A DNA stretch of 36,199 nucleotides from Paracoccaceae bacterium (GCA_007121115.1 SKMI01000240.1:1-36199); one strand, 5' to 3'; shown: positions 12,327-21,604, numbered from the stretch's first letter. Notes: generated by a model from the letters alone, not told the origin. Program-made: numbers and translations.

Positions 12327-12958
12327 TTCGAAGCCTCCTTCGGCTTTTCATCCCCCGGGAGCACGTAGTTCGCGCCCTCCCAGGGAGACATGAAATCGAA
12401 CTGGCGGTATTCCTGCACCAGCTTCACCGGCTCATAGACCACGCGCTTGAGGGCCTCGTCATAGCGGACCTCGGTATAGCCGGTGGTAGGGAAATCCTTG
12501 CGCAGCGGGAAGCCGCGGAACCCGTAGTCGGTCAGGATGCGCCGCAGGTCCGGGTGCCCCGAAAACAGGATGCCGAACATATCGAAGACCTCGCGCTCGA
12601 ACCAGTTGGCCGAGGGGTGCAGCGGCGTGATCGAGGGCACCATGGCGTCCTCGGCCACCGGCACCTTCACGCGGACGCGGTGGTTCTGATACATCGACAG
12701 CAAGTGATAGACGACATCGAACCGGTTGCGCCGCTCGGGGTAGTCTACGGCGGTGATGTCCACTAGCGTGGAAAACCGGCAATTCGGGTCCATCTGCAAG
12801 AACCGGATGAAGCCGAAAAGGTCCCCCAGCCCCACGGTCACGGTCAGTTCGCCATGGGTCATCACGTGGTCGCGCAGGACTTCGGGCTGACGCTGCGCCA
12901 GATGCTCTGCAAGCTCGGCCAGCGCCTCGGTCATGGCTTCGGTGTGGGCTTCGGTCAT
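12323..12958 (-). CDS. nuoC: NADH-quinone oxidoreductase subunit C
   Basis: 30-kDa-type structural subunit of the peripheral arm. The 211-residue product contains the family signature around [26 protein letters not shown] and [41 protein letters not shown], which includes the classic NuoC motif. The C-terminal tail is polar and charged ([10 protein letters not shown]). The start [16 protein letters not shown] is behind AAGGAG with a short 3-nt spacer; an in-frame ATG eight codons later is an alternative. It lies 12 nt after nuoB and overlaps nuoD by 4 nt. Confidence 0.97.
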   Translation of the reverse strand: MTEAHTEAMTEALAELAEHLAQRQPEVLRDHVMTHGELTVTVGLGDLFGFIRFLQMDPNCRFSTLVDITAVDYPERRNRFDVVYHLLSMYQNHRVRVKVPVAEDAMVPSITPLHPSANWFEREVFDMFGILFSGHPDLRRILTDYGFRGFPLRKDFPTTGYTEVRYDEALKRVVYEPVKLVQEYRQFDFMSPWEGANYVLPGDEKPKEASK

Positions 12959-12970
12959 GCCATGCTCTCC

Positions 12971-13860
<890 letters not shown>

Positions 13861-13912
13861 GGCGGCCTCCTTCGGCGCTTCGCCGCAGTACGGCATGGCT
13901 TCGTCTGTGACT

Positions 13913-13941
13913 GATCTACTCTCACCCCTCGGTCCGGTCAA
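13913..13941 (-). promoter_or_regulatory. Candidate sigma70-type promoter of the nuo operon
   Basis: On the minus strand, TTGACC (13941-13936) and TAGATC (13918-13913) are separated by exactly 17 nt. This would start transcription near 13906, about 45 nt before the nuoA TTG codon. The -35 is good (5 of 6); the -10 is weak (3 of 6). It is the best match I found in the roughly 200-nt gap upstream of nuoA. No Fnr-type TTGAT-N4-ATCAA site was seen. Confidence 0.45.
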
Positions 13942-14023
13942 CTCGGACAGGGGGGGAATCGGCGCAATCCAGGGGATTGTGTTCCGTGGTATACCGTCGC
14001 AGCCCGCGCGCTGCCCGACGAAA

Positions 14024-14052
14024 CGGCAGCCTGCCTGCCCCTGCAGGCTCCG
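14024..14052 (-). terminator. Candidate terminator after hisD
   Basis: A hairpin with the 6-bp core GCCTGC/GCAGGC, 8-nt loop, extended by CGG/CCG across a small bulge. It lies 7 nt beyond the hisD stop on the minus strand and is followed there by TTTCGT. The U-tract is short, so this may be a weak terminator separating hisD from nuo. Confidence 0.4.
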
Positions 14053-14058
14053 CTGCGC

Positions 14059-15363
14059 TCAGCCCCGGTTCAGCCGATCCAGACGCGCGCGGATGCTCAG
14101 CCCGTGCGCTTCCAGGCTTTCGGATTGCGCCAGCCGCTCGCCCGCGGGGCCGATGGCGGCCAGCGCTTCGGGGGTCATGCGGGCGATGGTGGTGCGTTTG
14201 AGGAAATCCAGCACCGACAGCCCGCTGGAAAACCGCGCCGAACGCGCCGTGGGCAGCACATGGTTCGGCCCGCCGATGTAGTCGCCCACCGCCTCGGGCG
14301 TCAAGGGGCCCAGGAAAACGGCGCCCGCGTGGCGGATGCGGGTCAGCAGCGCCTCGGGGTCGGCGACGCAAAGCTCCAGGTGCTCGGGCGCGATCCGGTC
14401 GGAAAGTGCCGCCGCCTGCGTCAGCGTGTCCACCACGATCACCGCGCCGAAGTCGCGCCAGCTTGCCCCGGCGATGGCGCGACGCTCCAGCGTTTCCAGC
14501 CGTTTTTCGACCGCCGCCGCAACCTTTTGACCGAAACCGGCATCGGTGGTGATCAACAGCGCCTGCGCGCTTTCGTCATGCTCGGCCTGGGACAAAAGGT
14601 CCAGCGCGATCCAGTCGGGGTCATTGTCGGCATCGGCAATGATCAGAATCTCGGACGGCCCGGCGATCATGTCGATGCCCACGCGCCCGAACACCCGGCG
14701 CTTGGCGGCGGCGACATAGGCGTTGCCCGGCCCTGTGATCTTGTCCACCGGGGGGATGGTTTCGGTTCCATAGGCCAGCGCCGCAATCGCCTGCGCGCCG
14801 CCGATGCGCCAGACGGTGTCAACGCCCGCAAGCCGTGCGGCCAGCAGCACCAGCGGATTCACCACGCCCTCCGGCGTGGGACAGGCGATTTCCAGCCGCT
14901 CCACCCCGGCCACGCGCGCCGGGATGGCATTCATCAACACCGAGGACGGGTAGCTGGCCAGCCCGCCGGGCACATAGAGCCCCGCCGCCCCGACCGCCGA
15001 CCAGCGCCAGCCCAGATCGGCGCCGGTGGCGTCGGTCCAGCGGGCGTCGGCGGGCATCTGGCGCTCATGATAGGCACGGATGCGCTCGGCCGCCAGTTCC
15101 AGCGCGGCGCGATCCTCGGGCGGGACGCGGGCGCAATGCTCCTCGATCTCCTCGACGGAAAATGCCAGCGTCTCGGGCGTCAGGTCCAGCCGGTCGAAGC
15201 GCGCGGTCAGTTCGATCAGCGCCGCATCGCCGCGCGCACGCACATCGGCGATGATCGCGGCCACCGCGTCATCCACATCCGGCGCATCCTCGCGCTTGGC
15301 GGACAGCAGCGCTGCGAAATTGGCCTCGAACCCCGGGCCGGCGGCGTTCAGGAATTGCGGCAT
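14059..15363 (-). CDS. hisD: Histidinol dehydrogenase
   Basis: Zinc enzyme that catalyses the last two steps of histidine synthesis, L-histidinol to L-histidine with two NAD+. The 434-residue product matches the family in length. It shows GGLASYPSSVLMNAIPARVAGV, WRIGGAQAIAALAYGTETIPPVDKITGPGNAYVAAAKR, the zinc-ligand region LLSQAEHDESAQALLIT, and the catalytic IAPEHLELC motif. The C-terminus carries TIARMTPEAL. It is the last gene of a murA-DUF2948-hisD unit; the start follows the DUF2948 stop with no gap. No other his gene is in the window. Confidence 0.97.
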   Translation of the reverse strand: MPQFLNAAGPGFEANFAALLSAKREDAPDVDDAVAAIIADVRARGDAALIELTARFDRLDLTPETLAFSVEEIEEHCARVPPEDRAALELAAERIRAYHERQMPADARWTDATGADLGWRWSAVGAAGLYVPGGLASYPSSVLMNAIPARVAGVERLEIACPTPEGVVNPLVLLAARLAGVDTVWRIGGAQAIAALAYGTETIPPVDKITGPGNAYVAAAKRRVFGRVGIDMIAGPSEILIIADADNDPDWIALDLLSQAEHDESAQALLITTDAGFGQKVAAAVEKRLETLERRAIAGASWRDFGAVIVVDTLTQAAALSDRIAPEHLELCVADPEALLTRIRHAGAVFLGPLTPEAVGDYIGGPNHVLPTARSARFSSGLSVLDFLKRTTIARMTPEALAAIGPAGERLAQSESLEAHGLSIRARLDRLNRG

Positions 15364-15837
15364 TCAGGTGTCTCCGTCATCGAGCGGGTGCGAAGGCACC
15401 TTCCCCGAGGGCGCCACATAGGGCCGCGTCACGTCGCGCAAGGCCAGGTCCACGCATTCCACCGACAGCCGCACCGCCCCGTCGCCCGCCAGCAGCAGGT
15501 CCAGCGTGCCAGTACCATCCTCGCCGGGCGTGAATTCCAGCGACAGGAGCGACAGCACCGTGTCCCGCTCCGACAGGTCCAGGCCCTGCGTGGCCGCGGC
15601 CATCACATCATTGACGATCAAGAGACTCTGCACCCGCTCCGGCGGGCGGGCGGTGCGCTCCCAGCGGAAACGGTTCAAGAGCACCGCGAAGCGGCGGCGG
15701 CGGCGGTCGAATGTCATCTCGGTCACCGGGAACACCGAATCCTGCACCAGCGCGGCGATCACCTTCAGATCCTCGGCATCCAGCGCGCGCAGGCGCACGG
15801 GGGCCTCACCGGCGTCTTCAAACCGTGCATCCGCCAT
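15364..15837 (-). CDS. DUF2948 family protein
   Basis: A 157-residue soluble protein of unknown function. Sequence and place between murA and hisD fit DUF2948, a family I know from alphaproteobacterial murA-hisD neighbourhoods. It begins MADARFEDAGEAPVRLRALDAEDLKVIAALVQDSVFPVTEM and has a central basic stretch FDRRRRRFAVLLNRFRWE. The C-terminal region LSVECVDLALRDVTRPYVAPSGKVPSHP looks conserved. No signal peptide, membrane helix or metal motif is seen. It lies 3 nt after murA and abuts hisD, so it is almost certainly co-transcribed. Confidence 0.85.
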   Translation of the reverse strand: MADARFEDAGEAPVRLRALDAEDLKVIAALVQDSVFPVTEMTFDRRRRRFAVLLNRFRWERTARPPERVQSLLIVNDVMAAATQGLDLSERDTVLSLLSLEFTPGEDGTGTLDLLLAGDGAVRLSVECVDLALRDVTRPYVAPSGKVPSHPLDDGDT

Positions 15838-15840
15838 GGC

Positions 15841-17106
15841 CTAGCCCCTCACCCGTTCGACCCGCGCGCCACAGCCGCGCAGCTTTTCCTCGATCCGCTC
15901 ATAGCCCCGGTCCAGGTGATAGACACGGCTGAGCAAGGTTTCGCCCTCGGCCGCGAGGCCAGCCAGGATCAACGAGACCGAGGCGCGCAGATCCGTCGCC
16001 ATCACCGGCGCGCCGCGCAGCCGCTCGACCCCGGTGACCGTGGCGGTGCCGCCGTGCACCTCTATCTGCGCGCCCATGCGCAGGAGTTCGGGCGCGTGCA
16101 TGAAGCGGTTCTCGAATATGCGTTCCTCCAGCACCGCCGTCCCGTCGGCGATGCACATCAGCGCCATGAACTGCGCCTGCAGGTCGGTGGGAAAGCCGGG
16201 GAAGGGTTCGGTCACCACATTGGCGGCGCGCACCCGGTCATTGGTGCGGGTGACACGCAGGCCGCGCTCGGTCTCGGTCACTTCGACCCCGGTTTCCGCC
16301 AGCTTGTCCACGAAGGCCTGCACCAGATCCAGCCGCCCGCCCAGGCATTCCACCGACCCGCCCGCGATGGCGGGGGCCAGCATGAAGGTGCCGAGTTCGA
16401 TCCGGTCGGCGACCACCGGATGCGTCGCGCTGTCCAGCGCGTCCACCCCCTCGATGGTGATGGTCGAGGTCCCCTCGCCTTCGATCCGCGCGCCCATCCG
16501 GCGCAGGCAGTGCGCAAGGTCCACGATCTCGGGCTCGCGCGCGGCGTTCTTCAGCACCGTTGTCCCGCGCGCGAGCGTCGCCGCCATGAGCGCGTTTTCC
16601 GTGGCGCCGACCGAAACCAGCGGGAATTCGAACGTGGCGCCTCTCAGCCCGCCCGGCGCGCGGGCGTGGACATAGCCGTCGCGCAGGTCCAGTTCCGCAC
16701 CCATCGCCTCCAGCGCACGCAGATGCAGGTCCACGGGCCGCGCGCCGATGGCGCAGCCTCCCGGAAGCGACACCTCGGCCCGCCCGTGCCGCGCCAGCAA
16801 GGGCCCCAGCACCAGGATCGAGGCGCGCATCTTGCGCACGATGTCGTAATCGGCGCGCTCGCTGTCCAGCGCGTGACTGGACAGCGCCAGCACCTGCCCG
16901 CCCTGCAACGCGGCCACTTCAACCCCCAGCGATTCCAGCAGCGCGGTCATGGTGCGGATATCCGACAGCCGCGGCGCGTTGGTCAGCGTCAGCGGCGCGT
17001 CGGTCAGAAGTGTGGCCGGCATCAGCGCAAGGCACGCGTTCTTGGCCCCGGCAATGGGGATTTCCCCCTCCAGCGGCCCGTTGCCGGTGACGACGATCGA
17101 GTCCAT
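15841..17106 (-). CDS. murA: UDP-N-acetylglucosamine 1-carboxyvinyltransferase
   Basis: First committed enzyme of peptidoglycan synthesis, transferring enolpyruvate from PEP to UDP-GlcNAc in the cytoplasm. The 421-residue product has the N-terminal [14 protein letters not shown] (Lys22-Asn23 of the family), and the active-site loop [16 protein letters not shown] with catalytic Cys118. A cysteine here predicts sensitivity to fosfomycin, as opposed to the Asp-type enzymes. C-terminal motifs include [20 protein letters not shown] and [18 protein letters not shown]. The start [16 protein letters not shown] lies behind AAGG. It follows the 58-residue basic protein gene by 12 nt and leads into DUF2948. 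Confidence 0.97.
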   Translation of the reverse strand: MDSIVVTGNGPLEGEIPIAGAKNACLALMPATLLTDAPLTLTNAPRLSDIRTMTALLESLGVEVAALQGGQVLALSSHALDSERADYDIVRKMRASILVLGPLLARHGRAEVSLPGGCAIGARPVDLHLRALEAMGAELDLRDGYVHARAPGGLRGATFEFPLVSVGATENALMAATLARGTTVLKNAAREPEIVDLAHCLRRMGARIEGEGTSTITIEGVDALDSATHPVVADRIELGTFMLAPAIAGGSVECLGGRLDLVQAFVDKLAETGVEVTETERGLRVTRTNDRVRAANVVTEPFPGFPTDLQAQFMALMCIADGTAVLEERIFENRFMHAPELLRMGAQIEVHGGTATVTGVERLRGAPVMATDLRASVSLILAGLAAEGETLLSRVYHLDRGYERIEEKLRGCGARVERVRG

Positions 17107-17118
17107 GGGCGCGCCTTT

Positions 17119-17295
17119 CTAGTCCGTATCGGGGCCGTCTTTTCGGTTCGTATCAGGGGTGCCGCGCGCGGCGGCCTGCGCCTTGCGGCGCGCGATATTG
17201 GCCTTCAGCGCCGCCTTCAGCCGCGCCTTGCGCGGGTCTTCGGGCGGGCGTTTGGCTGGCGGCGCGGGCCGGTCCGGGAAGCGAGGTCCTGACAT
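17119..17295 (-). CDS. Small basic hypothetical protein upstream of murA
   Basis: A 58-residue ORF too short for the supplied track. It reads MSGPRFPDRPAPPAKRPPED, then PRKARLKAALKANIARRKAQ, ending in an acidic tail DTNRKDGPDTD. AGGAAGG lies about five bases before the ATG. The middle is a strongly basic, alanine-rich helix, compatible with RNA or nucleic-acid binding; the N-terminus is proline-rich and probably disordered. It is the first gene of the murA unit, 12 nt upstream of murA. I recall similar short proteins beside murA in Rhodobacteraceae but know no function. Coding status rests on the ribosome site, operon fit and protein-like composition. Confidence 0.7.
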   Translation of the reverse strand: MSGPRFPDRPAPPAKRPPEDPRKARLKAALKANIARRKAQAAARGTPDTNRKDGPDTD

Positions 17296-17339
17296 GGCGC
17301 CCTTCCTAGCGCAAGCCGGAAAAACCGTCCAGATTGCGC

Positions 17340-17368
17340 TTGCATGCCCTCCGGTTTCCGACTAATCC
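17340..17368 (+). promoter_or_regulatory. Candidate promoter for tRNA-Thr
   Basis: TTGCAT and TAATCC separated by 17 nt, ending 16 nt before the tRNA 5' end. Placement is right for a tRNA gene, but both hexamers are imperfect and the -10 in particular is weak. Confidence 0.35.
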
Positions 17369-17384
17369 CACGCCCGGAACCGAT

Positions 17385-17459
17385 GCTGCGGTAGCTCAGT
17401 GGTAGAGCACACCCTTGGTAAGGGTGAGGCCGAGAGTTCGATCCTCTCTCGCAGCACCA
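17385..17459 (+). tRNA. tRNA-Thr (anticodon GGT)
   Basis: A complete 75-nt cloverleaf with encoded CCA. The acceptor stem is GCTGCGG/TCGCAGC with one G-T pair at its base. The D arm is GCTC-AGTGGTA-GAGC, the anticodon arm CACCC-TTGGTAA-GGGTG with anticodon GGT (reads ACC and ACT), and the T arm GAGAG-TTCGATC-CTCTC, followed by discriminator A and CCA. All stems are paired. It stands alone, divergent from the murA unit. The minus-strand ORFs across it are antisense translations. Confidence 0.97.
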
Positions 17460-17655
17460 TCCTTTCCCCGCCCTCGCTGATCGACGCGCGTCCCCCCTCT
17501 CCGCTACGCGTCGCGCGGCCTGACCAAGCGCATCGTGCGCGCACAGGATAATGAAACCACCGCGCCGGGCCACGCCTGCATCTTGGCTTCAACCTTTCCG
17601 GCGAACCCTCTAGGGTCGGCGCAAACGCCACTCCAAGACCCGAAAGGCCCCGCGC

Positions 17656-19116
17656 ATGACCGCATTCGACGACCTGATGGCCCACGCCCGCGAAACGGCG
17701 GCGCTGGACAATGTGATGACGCGGCTGGGCTGGGACCAGCGCACGATGATGCCCCACGGCGCGGCGCACCTGCGGTCCGAGGAACTGGCCGCCCTGGAAA
17801 CCGTCCTGCACGACCGCCGCACCGACCCGCGCATCGGCGACTGGCTGGAAGCGGCCGAGGCGCCGGACGCGGCCGGACAAGCCGCCCTGCGCGAACTCCG
17901 TCGCAGCTATGCCCGCAACACCCGCGTGCCCGCGCGGCTGGCGGCGGAACTCGCCCGCGTCACCGCCATGGGGCAGGAAATCTGGTCCCAGGCGCGGCGC
18001 GATGACGATGTGGCGGCCTTTCTGCCGGTGCTGCGCCAGGTGGTGGCGCTGCGGCGCGAGGAAGCGGCGGCGCTCGCGAACGGGGGCGACCTTTATGACG
18101 CGCTGATGCAGGACTACGAACCCGGCGCCTCGGGTGCGGAAACGGCCGCCATGTTCGACCGGATGCGCCCGCGGCTGGTGGCGCTGCGCGAGGCGACCCT
18201 CGCCCGCCCGGCGCCGGAACCCCTGCGCGGCACTTTCCCTCAGGACGCGCAGTTGCGCATCGCCCGCAAGCTGGCCGAGACCTTTGGCTATGACTTCGCC
18301 CACGGGCGGCTGGACCTGACTGTTCACCCGTTCTGCGCCGGCCACGGCGAGGATGTGCGCATCACCACCCGCGTGGTCGAGACAGAGCCCTTCAACTGCT
18401 TCTACTCCACCGTGCACGAGGTCGGCCACGCCGCCTATGAGCAAGGGGTGGATGCCGCGCACGCGCTCTCGCCGCTGGGGCGCGGGGTGTCCATGGGGGT
18501 GCATGAAAGCCAGAGCCGGATCTATGAAAACCAGCTCGGCCGCTCGCGCGCCTTCACCGGCTGGCTGTTCGATCAGATGCACGCCGAGTTCGGGCCGCTG
18601 AACCTGCATGACGCGGACGCCTTTTACCGCGCGGTGAACCGGGTGCATGCGGGCTACATCCGGACCGAGGCCGACGAGATACACTACAACCTGCACATCA
18701 TGTTGCGCTTCGATCTGGAACGCGACCTGCTGCGCGGGGAGTTGGAGGCCGACGATCTGGAGGACGCCTGGAACACCCGGTTCGAGGCGGATTTCGGCAC
18801 CCCCGTGGACCGGCCCGCCAACGGCATCCTGCAGGACGTGCACTGGTCGGCAGGGCTTTTCGGGTACTTCCCGACCTACACGCTGGGCAATGTCTACGCC
18901 GGTTGTCTGTTCAAGGCGATGCAGGCCGATCTGCCGGAGCTGGACGCGGACCTCGCGCGCGGCGATCTGAGCGCGCCCACCGGCTGGCTGCGCGAACGCC
19001 TGCAGCGCTTCGGCGCCCTGCGCGAGCCGCGTGCCACAATCGAAGCTGCTTGCGGCTTCACCCCGGACGAAGGGCCGCTGCTGGACTATCTGGAGGCGAA
19101 ATTCGGGGCGCTCTGA
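17656..19116 (+). CDS. M32 family (Taq-type) metallocarboxypeptidase
   Basis: Cytoplasmic zinc carboxypeptidase that removes C-terminal residues from peptides. The 486-residue product matches the M32 family in length (about 500). All family motifs are visible: HPF at 224-226, DVRITT at 233-238 (the DXRXT motif), the zinc-binding and catalytic HEVGH at 254-258, HESQSR at 283-288, IRTEADE at 335-341, and the late GILQDVHWSAGLFGYFPTY. No signal peptide is present. AAAGG lies eight bases before the ATG. It lies about 200 nt after the tRNA and is convergent with the next gene. The 196-nt gap before it (17460-17655) contains no gene I can support. Confidence 0.95.
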   Translation: MTAFDDLMAHARETAALDNVMTRLGWDQRTMMPHGAAHLRSEELAALETVLHDRRTDPRIGDWLEAAEAPDAAGQAALRELRRSYARNTRVPARLAAELARVTAMGQEIWSQARRDDDVAAFLPVLRQVVALRREEAAALANGGDLYDALMQDYEPGASGAETAAMFDRMRPRLVALREATLARPAPEPLRGTFPQDAQLRIARKLAETFGYDFAHGRLDLTVHPFCAGHGEDVRITTRVVETEPFNCFYSTVHEVGHAAYEQGVDAAHALSPLGRGVSMGVHESQSRIYENQLGRSRAFTGWLFDQMHAEFGPLNLHDADAFYRAVNRVHAGYIRTEADEIHYNLHIMLRFDLERDLLRGELEADDLEDAWNTRFEADFGTPVDRPANGILQDVHWSAGLFGYFPTYTLGNVYAGCLFKAMQADLPELDADLARGDLSAPTGWLRERLQRFGALREPRATIEAACGFTPDEGPLLDYLEAKFGAL

Positions 19117-19176
19117 GCGCGCGGCGGGGGCCGAACGCCGTCAGGCTGCGCCCCGCATGGCAGGGCGCCACAGGAA

Positions 19177-19205
19177 ACCCCCGCGCCGAGGGGCAGCGCG
19201 GGGGT
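19177..19205 (-). terminator. Strong hairpin between convergent genes
   Basis: A perfect 10-bp stem ACCCCCGCGC/GCGCGGGGGT with a 9-nt loop in the 116-nt gap between the M32 peptidase gene (plus) and the ketopantoate-reductase-like gene (minus). On the minus strand the stem runs into TTTCC, so it best serves the minus-strand gene, 28 nt after its stop. On the plus strand there is no U-tract, so bidirectional action is possible but weaker. Confidence 0.65.
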
Positions 19206-19232
19206 CCATGGTCGAACGGGTGGAATGCCGGG

Positions 19233-20285
19233 TCAGGCGGCCTCGCGCTGGTTTTCGGCAAGGCGCGCGTTGACGCGCGCCACGGTCTCGTCCAGCAGCG
19301 GCGAACCCATGCCGATCTGGTCGGCGATCAGCTTCACCAGCAGGTCCACACGTTCGATCTGCGCCGAACCGGCGTCGATGGCGCGCGCCGCCGACGACGG
19401 CTTCAGCAGCCCTTCGGCGGCCTTGGCGTATTTCTCGAACGGCACCAGATCGCTCTCGGCCGCGCCCAGTTTCACCACGATCTGGTTGACCAGTTCATAG
19501 ATCCTGCGCGACAGGTCCAGATCGCCGTGCACGGCCTCGCGGATCGGCTGCGAGCCAACGGGCAGCACCGCGCGGTAGTTCCCGGTCAGCAGCATCGCCC
19601 ATTTGGCGAAGGGCACGAAGAGCGAATCGTGCACGCGCAGCTTTACCGGCACGTCCTGGCCATCCACGCGCAGCGCCTCGATCCCCTCGGCCATTTCGCG
19701 CAGCATGGCGTTATGCGCGTCATCGGCAAAGGGCGCGGCCTTGAAGTTCGTGGGCAGGCCCACGTGCAGAACATTGTTCTTCTCCTCCGGCGGGCGGAAG
19801 GCCTGCGGGTCCGGGCTGCACAGCGACACCAGCCCCGGCTTGAACTGCGCCCAGATCTCGGGCGCGGCGAAGCAGGGCTCCAGAAGCTTGGCGTCCAGCC
19901 CCTCGATCCGCGCCAGGAAGGGCAGCGGCGGCATGTTCATGATCGACAGGCAGGGCAGTTCGGCGGCCGCGACCCGACGCAGGAGCGCACGAATATCCTC
20001 GGACCCATACTGCGGCTCGGACATGGCCAGCGCGACCATGTCGTAGTCGTCGACCTTCACCGAACCGGGGGCGGCGGCATCCAGACGACCCGGCAGGTCA
20101 CCCGACCGGAACGCGCGATGCTCCGCCTCGCCGCGCAGCTTGATGCGGACCTCGGTCCCGTCGGCATTGATCACATCGGCGGTGGATTGGCGACACACAA
20201 GCGTCACGTCATGACCGGCCATCAGCAGCTTTGTGCCCAGCAGCGATCCGTAAGACGCGCCCAAAATCAAAACGTTGTATGCCAT
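19233..20285 (-). CDS. Ketopantoate-reductase-like NAD(P)-dependent oxidoreductase
   Basis: A 350-residue protein with an N-terminal Rossmann motif, MAYNVLILGASYGSLLGTKLLMAGHDVTLVCR, and the two-domain layout of the PanE/ApbA (ketopantoate reductase) family. The helical second domain has VPFAKWAMLLTGNYRAVL, where K and N resemble the catalytic Lys-Asn pair, and a C-terminal PSSAARAIDAGSAQIERVDLLVKLIADQIGMGSP that parallels the substrate-domain signature of the family. The dinucleotide loop is GASYGS in place of the usual GAGAIG, and overall divergence makes ketopantoate an uncertain substrate. AAGGAGG precedes the start by seven bases. It is a single-gene unit with its own candidate promoter and a downstream hairpin. 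Confidence 0.75.
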   Translation of the reverse strand: MAYNVLILGASYGSLLGTKLLMAGHDVTLVCRQSTADVINADGTEVRIKLRGEAEHRAFRSGDLPGRLDAAAPGSVKVDDYDMVALAMSEPQYGSEDIRALLRRVAAAELPCLSIMNMPPLPFLARIEGLDAKLLEPCFAAPEIWAQFKPGLVSLCSPDPQAFRPPEEKNNVLHVGLPTNFKAAPFADDAHNAMLREMAEGIEALRVDGQDVPVKLRVHDSLFVPFAKWAMLLTGNYRAVLPVGSQPIREAVHGDLDLSRRIYELVNQIVVKLGAAESDLVPFEKYAKAAEGLLKPSSAARAIDAGSAQIERVDLLVKLIADQIGMGSPLLDETVARVNARLAENQREAA

Positions 20286-20375
20286 TGTTCACCCTCCTTG
20301 CATAACGCGACATGCGTTGCTGAGGACAGACGTAGGCGTCATCGCGCGCGAATGCACGGAAATTCAGGTCACGGC

Positions 20376-20439
20376 GTAAAGCGCCGGATTTACACCTGCC
20401 AGGACTGTAAATTTGTAAACGCTTCGCCTTGTGTGGCAA
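20376..20439 (-). promoter_or_regulatory. Candidate promoter with GTAAA/TTTAC half-site cluster
   Basis: In the 241-nt gap upstream of the ketopantoate-reductase-like gene, the minus strand has TTGCCA (20439-20434), a 16-nt spacer and TACAAA (20417-20412). On top of it lie repeated half-sites on the plus strand: GTAAA (20376), TTTACA (20389), TGTAAA (20406) and TGTAAA (20414). TTTACA and the first TGTAAA form an inverted repeat with an 11-nt spacer, which looks like a repressor operator. The remaining part of the gap shows no gene. Confidence 0.4.
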
Positions 20440-20526
20440 TCTTGTTGCGTACAGTGGCATACGGGCGACATATCCAAACGCCCGCCGACCGCCCGCACCG
20501 ATGCATCAACCCGCTGCGCGCAAGGC

Positions 20527-21048
20527 TCAGCGCGCCCCATCCCCGCGCAGGGCGCGGGCCATATGGTCCAGAACCGCGTTCACGAATGACGTCTCGCGCC
20601 CCTCGGGGAAGAACGCCGCCGCGATATCCACGTATTCGGTGATCACCACGCGCGCGGGCGTGCTGGCGTTCAGCATCTCGGCCCCCGCGGCCCGGAACAG
20701 CGCCCGCAACGTGGGGTCGATCCGGGCAATGGGCCACTTCGCCACCAGCGCGCGGTCGGTCAACTGGTCGATCTGGGCCTGTCGATCCACGGCCGTGTCC
20801 ACCAGCTTGCGGAACAGGGTGCGGTTGGCCTCGACCCAGTTTTCCTCGGGCGTCTCGGCGCCGATCCGGTGCGCCTCGAACTCGGCGGTGACGGCGTCGA
20901 TGGTCTGGCCCGAGGTCTCCATCTGAAAGAGCGCCTGCACGGCGTAGAACCGCGCGGCCCCGTTGAGCGAGCGGCGCGCCGCGGCATCCGGGCGCGGCTT
21001 GCCCCCGCGCGAATTACCCCCTGAAGCCTTGCCTTCTGGCGCGCTCAT
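20527..21048 (-). CDS. nusB: Transcription antitermination factor NusB
   Basis: RNA-binding helical protein that works with NusE (S10) on boxA RNA, chiefly in rRNA transcription. The 173-residue product has the NusB core starting at RRSLNGAARFYAVQALFQME, and ends with the conserved VVITEYVDIAAAFFPEGRETSFVNAVLDHMAR. An N-terminal tail of about 25 basic and glycine-rich residues (MSAPEGKASGGNSRGGKPRPDAA) precedes the core and is common in alphaproteobacteria. The ATG overlaps the ribH stop by 4 nt (ATGA). The ribH-nusB pairing is widely conserved. Confidence 0.95.
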   Translation of the reverse strand: MSAPEGKASGGNSRGGKPRPDAAARRSLNGAARFYAVQALFQMETSGQTIDAVTAEFEAHRIGAETPEENWVEANRTLFRKLVDTAVDRQAQIDQLTDRALVAKWPIARIDPTLRALFRAAGAEMLNASTPARVVITEYVDIAAAFFPEGRETSFVNAVLDHMARALRGDGAR

Positions 21049-21602
21049 GCCGTGCCCCCGCTGCCATCACCCTTGCCATCCCCGGCAAGCTGGATGTTCT
21101 CGGATGCCGGGCGAAAGCCCACGCTCCCCTTCGGCCGCCCCCAGCGGCGGTCCAGCGCCACCAGATGCAGCGCCGCCGCCGCTGCGCCGCCGCCCTTGTC
21201 CTGATGGTCCGGGTCTGCACGCACCAGCGCCTGCGTGTGGTTTTCCACCGTCAGGATACCATTACCCACGCAGGCGCCCTGCAGACCCAGCAGCATCAGC
21301 CCGCGCGAACTATCGTTGCACACGGTTTCGTAATGCGTGGTCTCGCCCCGGATCACGCAGCCCAACGCCACAAACCCGTCGAAGTTCGAACGCCGGTAGG
21401 CCTGCGCGATGGCGACGGGCAGCTCCAGCGCGCCCGGCACCTCGATCAGGTCGTGCGTGGCCCCGGCCCGCTCCAGTGTCGCGCGTGCCCCGGCGATCAG
21501 GTGGTCGGCAATGTCGCGGTAGAACGGCGCCACGGCGATCAGCACCTTCACCGGCGCGTCGAACTCCGGCAGCGGCAGGGAATAGTGACTGGGTCCGGCC
21601 AT
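21045..21602 (-). CDS. ribH: 6,7-dimethyl-8-ribityllumazine synthase
   Basis: Condenses 5-amino-6-ribitylaminouracil with 3,4-dihydroxy-2-butanone 4-phosphate in riboflavin synthesis. The 185-residue product shows the motifs APFYRDIADHLIAGA, EVPGALELPVAI, GCVIRGETTHYETVCNDSSRGLM and GNGILTVENHTQAL. His89-type catalysis is represented by the H in TTHYE. The C-terminus is longer than the E. coli enzyme, with a glycine-rich tail (GDGKGDGSGGTA). GGAGG stands eight bases before the ATG, which lies 2 nt after the ribB-type gene; the enzyme thus directly follows its substrate supplier. Confidence 0.96.
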   Translation of the reverse strand: MAGPSHYSLPLPEFDAPVKVLIAVAPFYRDIADHLIAGARATLERAGATHDLIEVPGALELPVAIAQAYRRSNFDGFVALGCVIRGETTHYETVCNDSSRGLMLLGLQGACVGNGILTVENHTQALVRADPDHQDKGGGAAAAALHLVALDRRWGRPKGSVGFRPASENIQLAGDGKGDGSGGTA

Positions 21603-21604
21603 GT

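Noticed and set aside
14104-17292. Plus-strand open frame of 1062 residues
   Set aside because: It lies antisense to hisD, DUF2948 and murA and is rich in Arg, Gly, His and Gln, as expected of a shadow frame in high-GC DNA. No motifs are seen.
17362-18843. Minus-strand 493-residue frame across the tRNA gene
   Set aside because: Antisense to the M32 peptidase and the tRNA. The tail ERIELSASPLPRVCSTTELPQH is the well-known false protein from translated tRNA-Thr complements.
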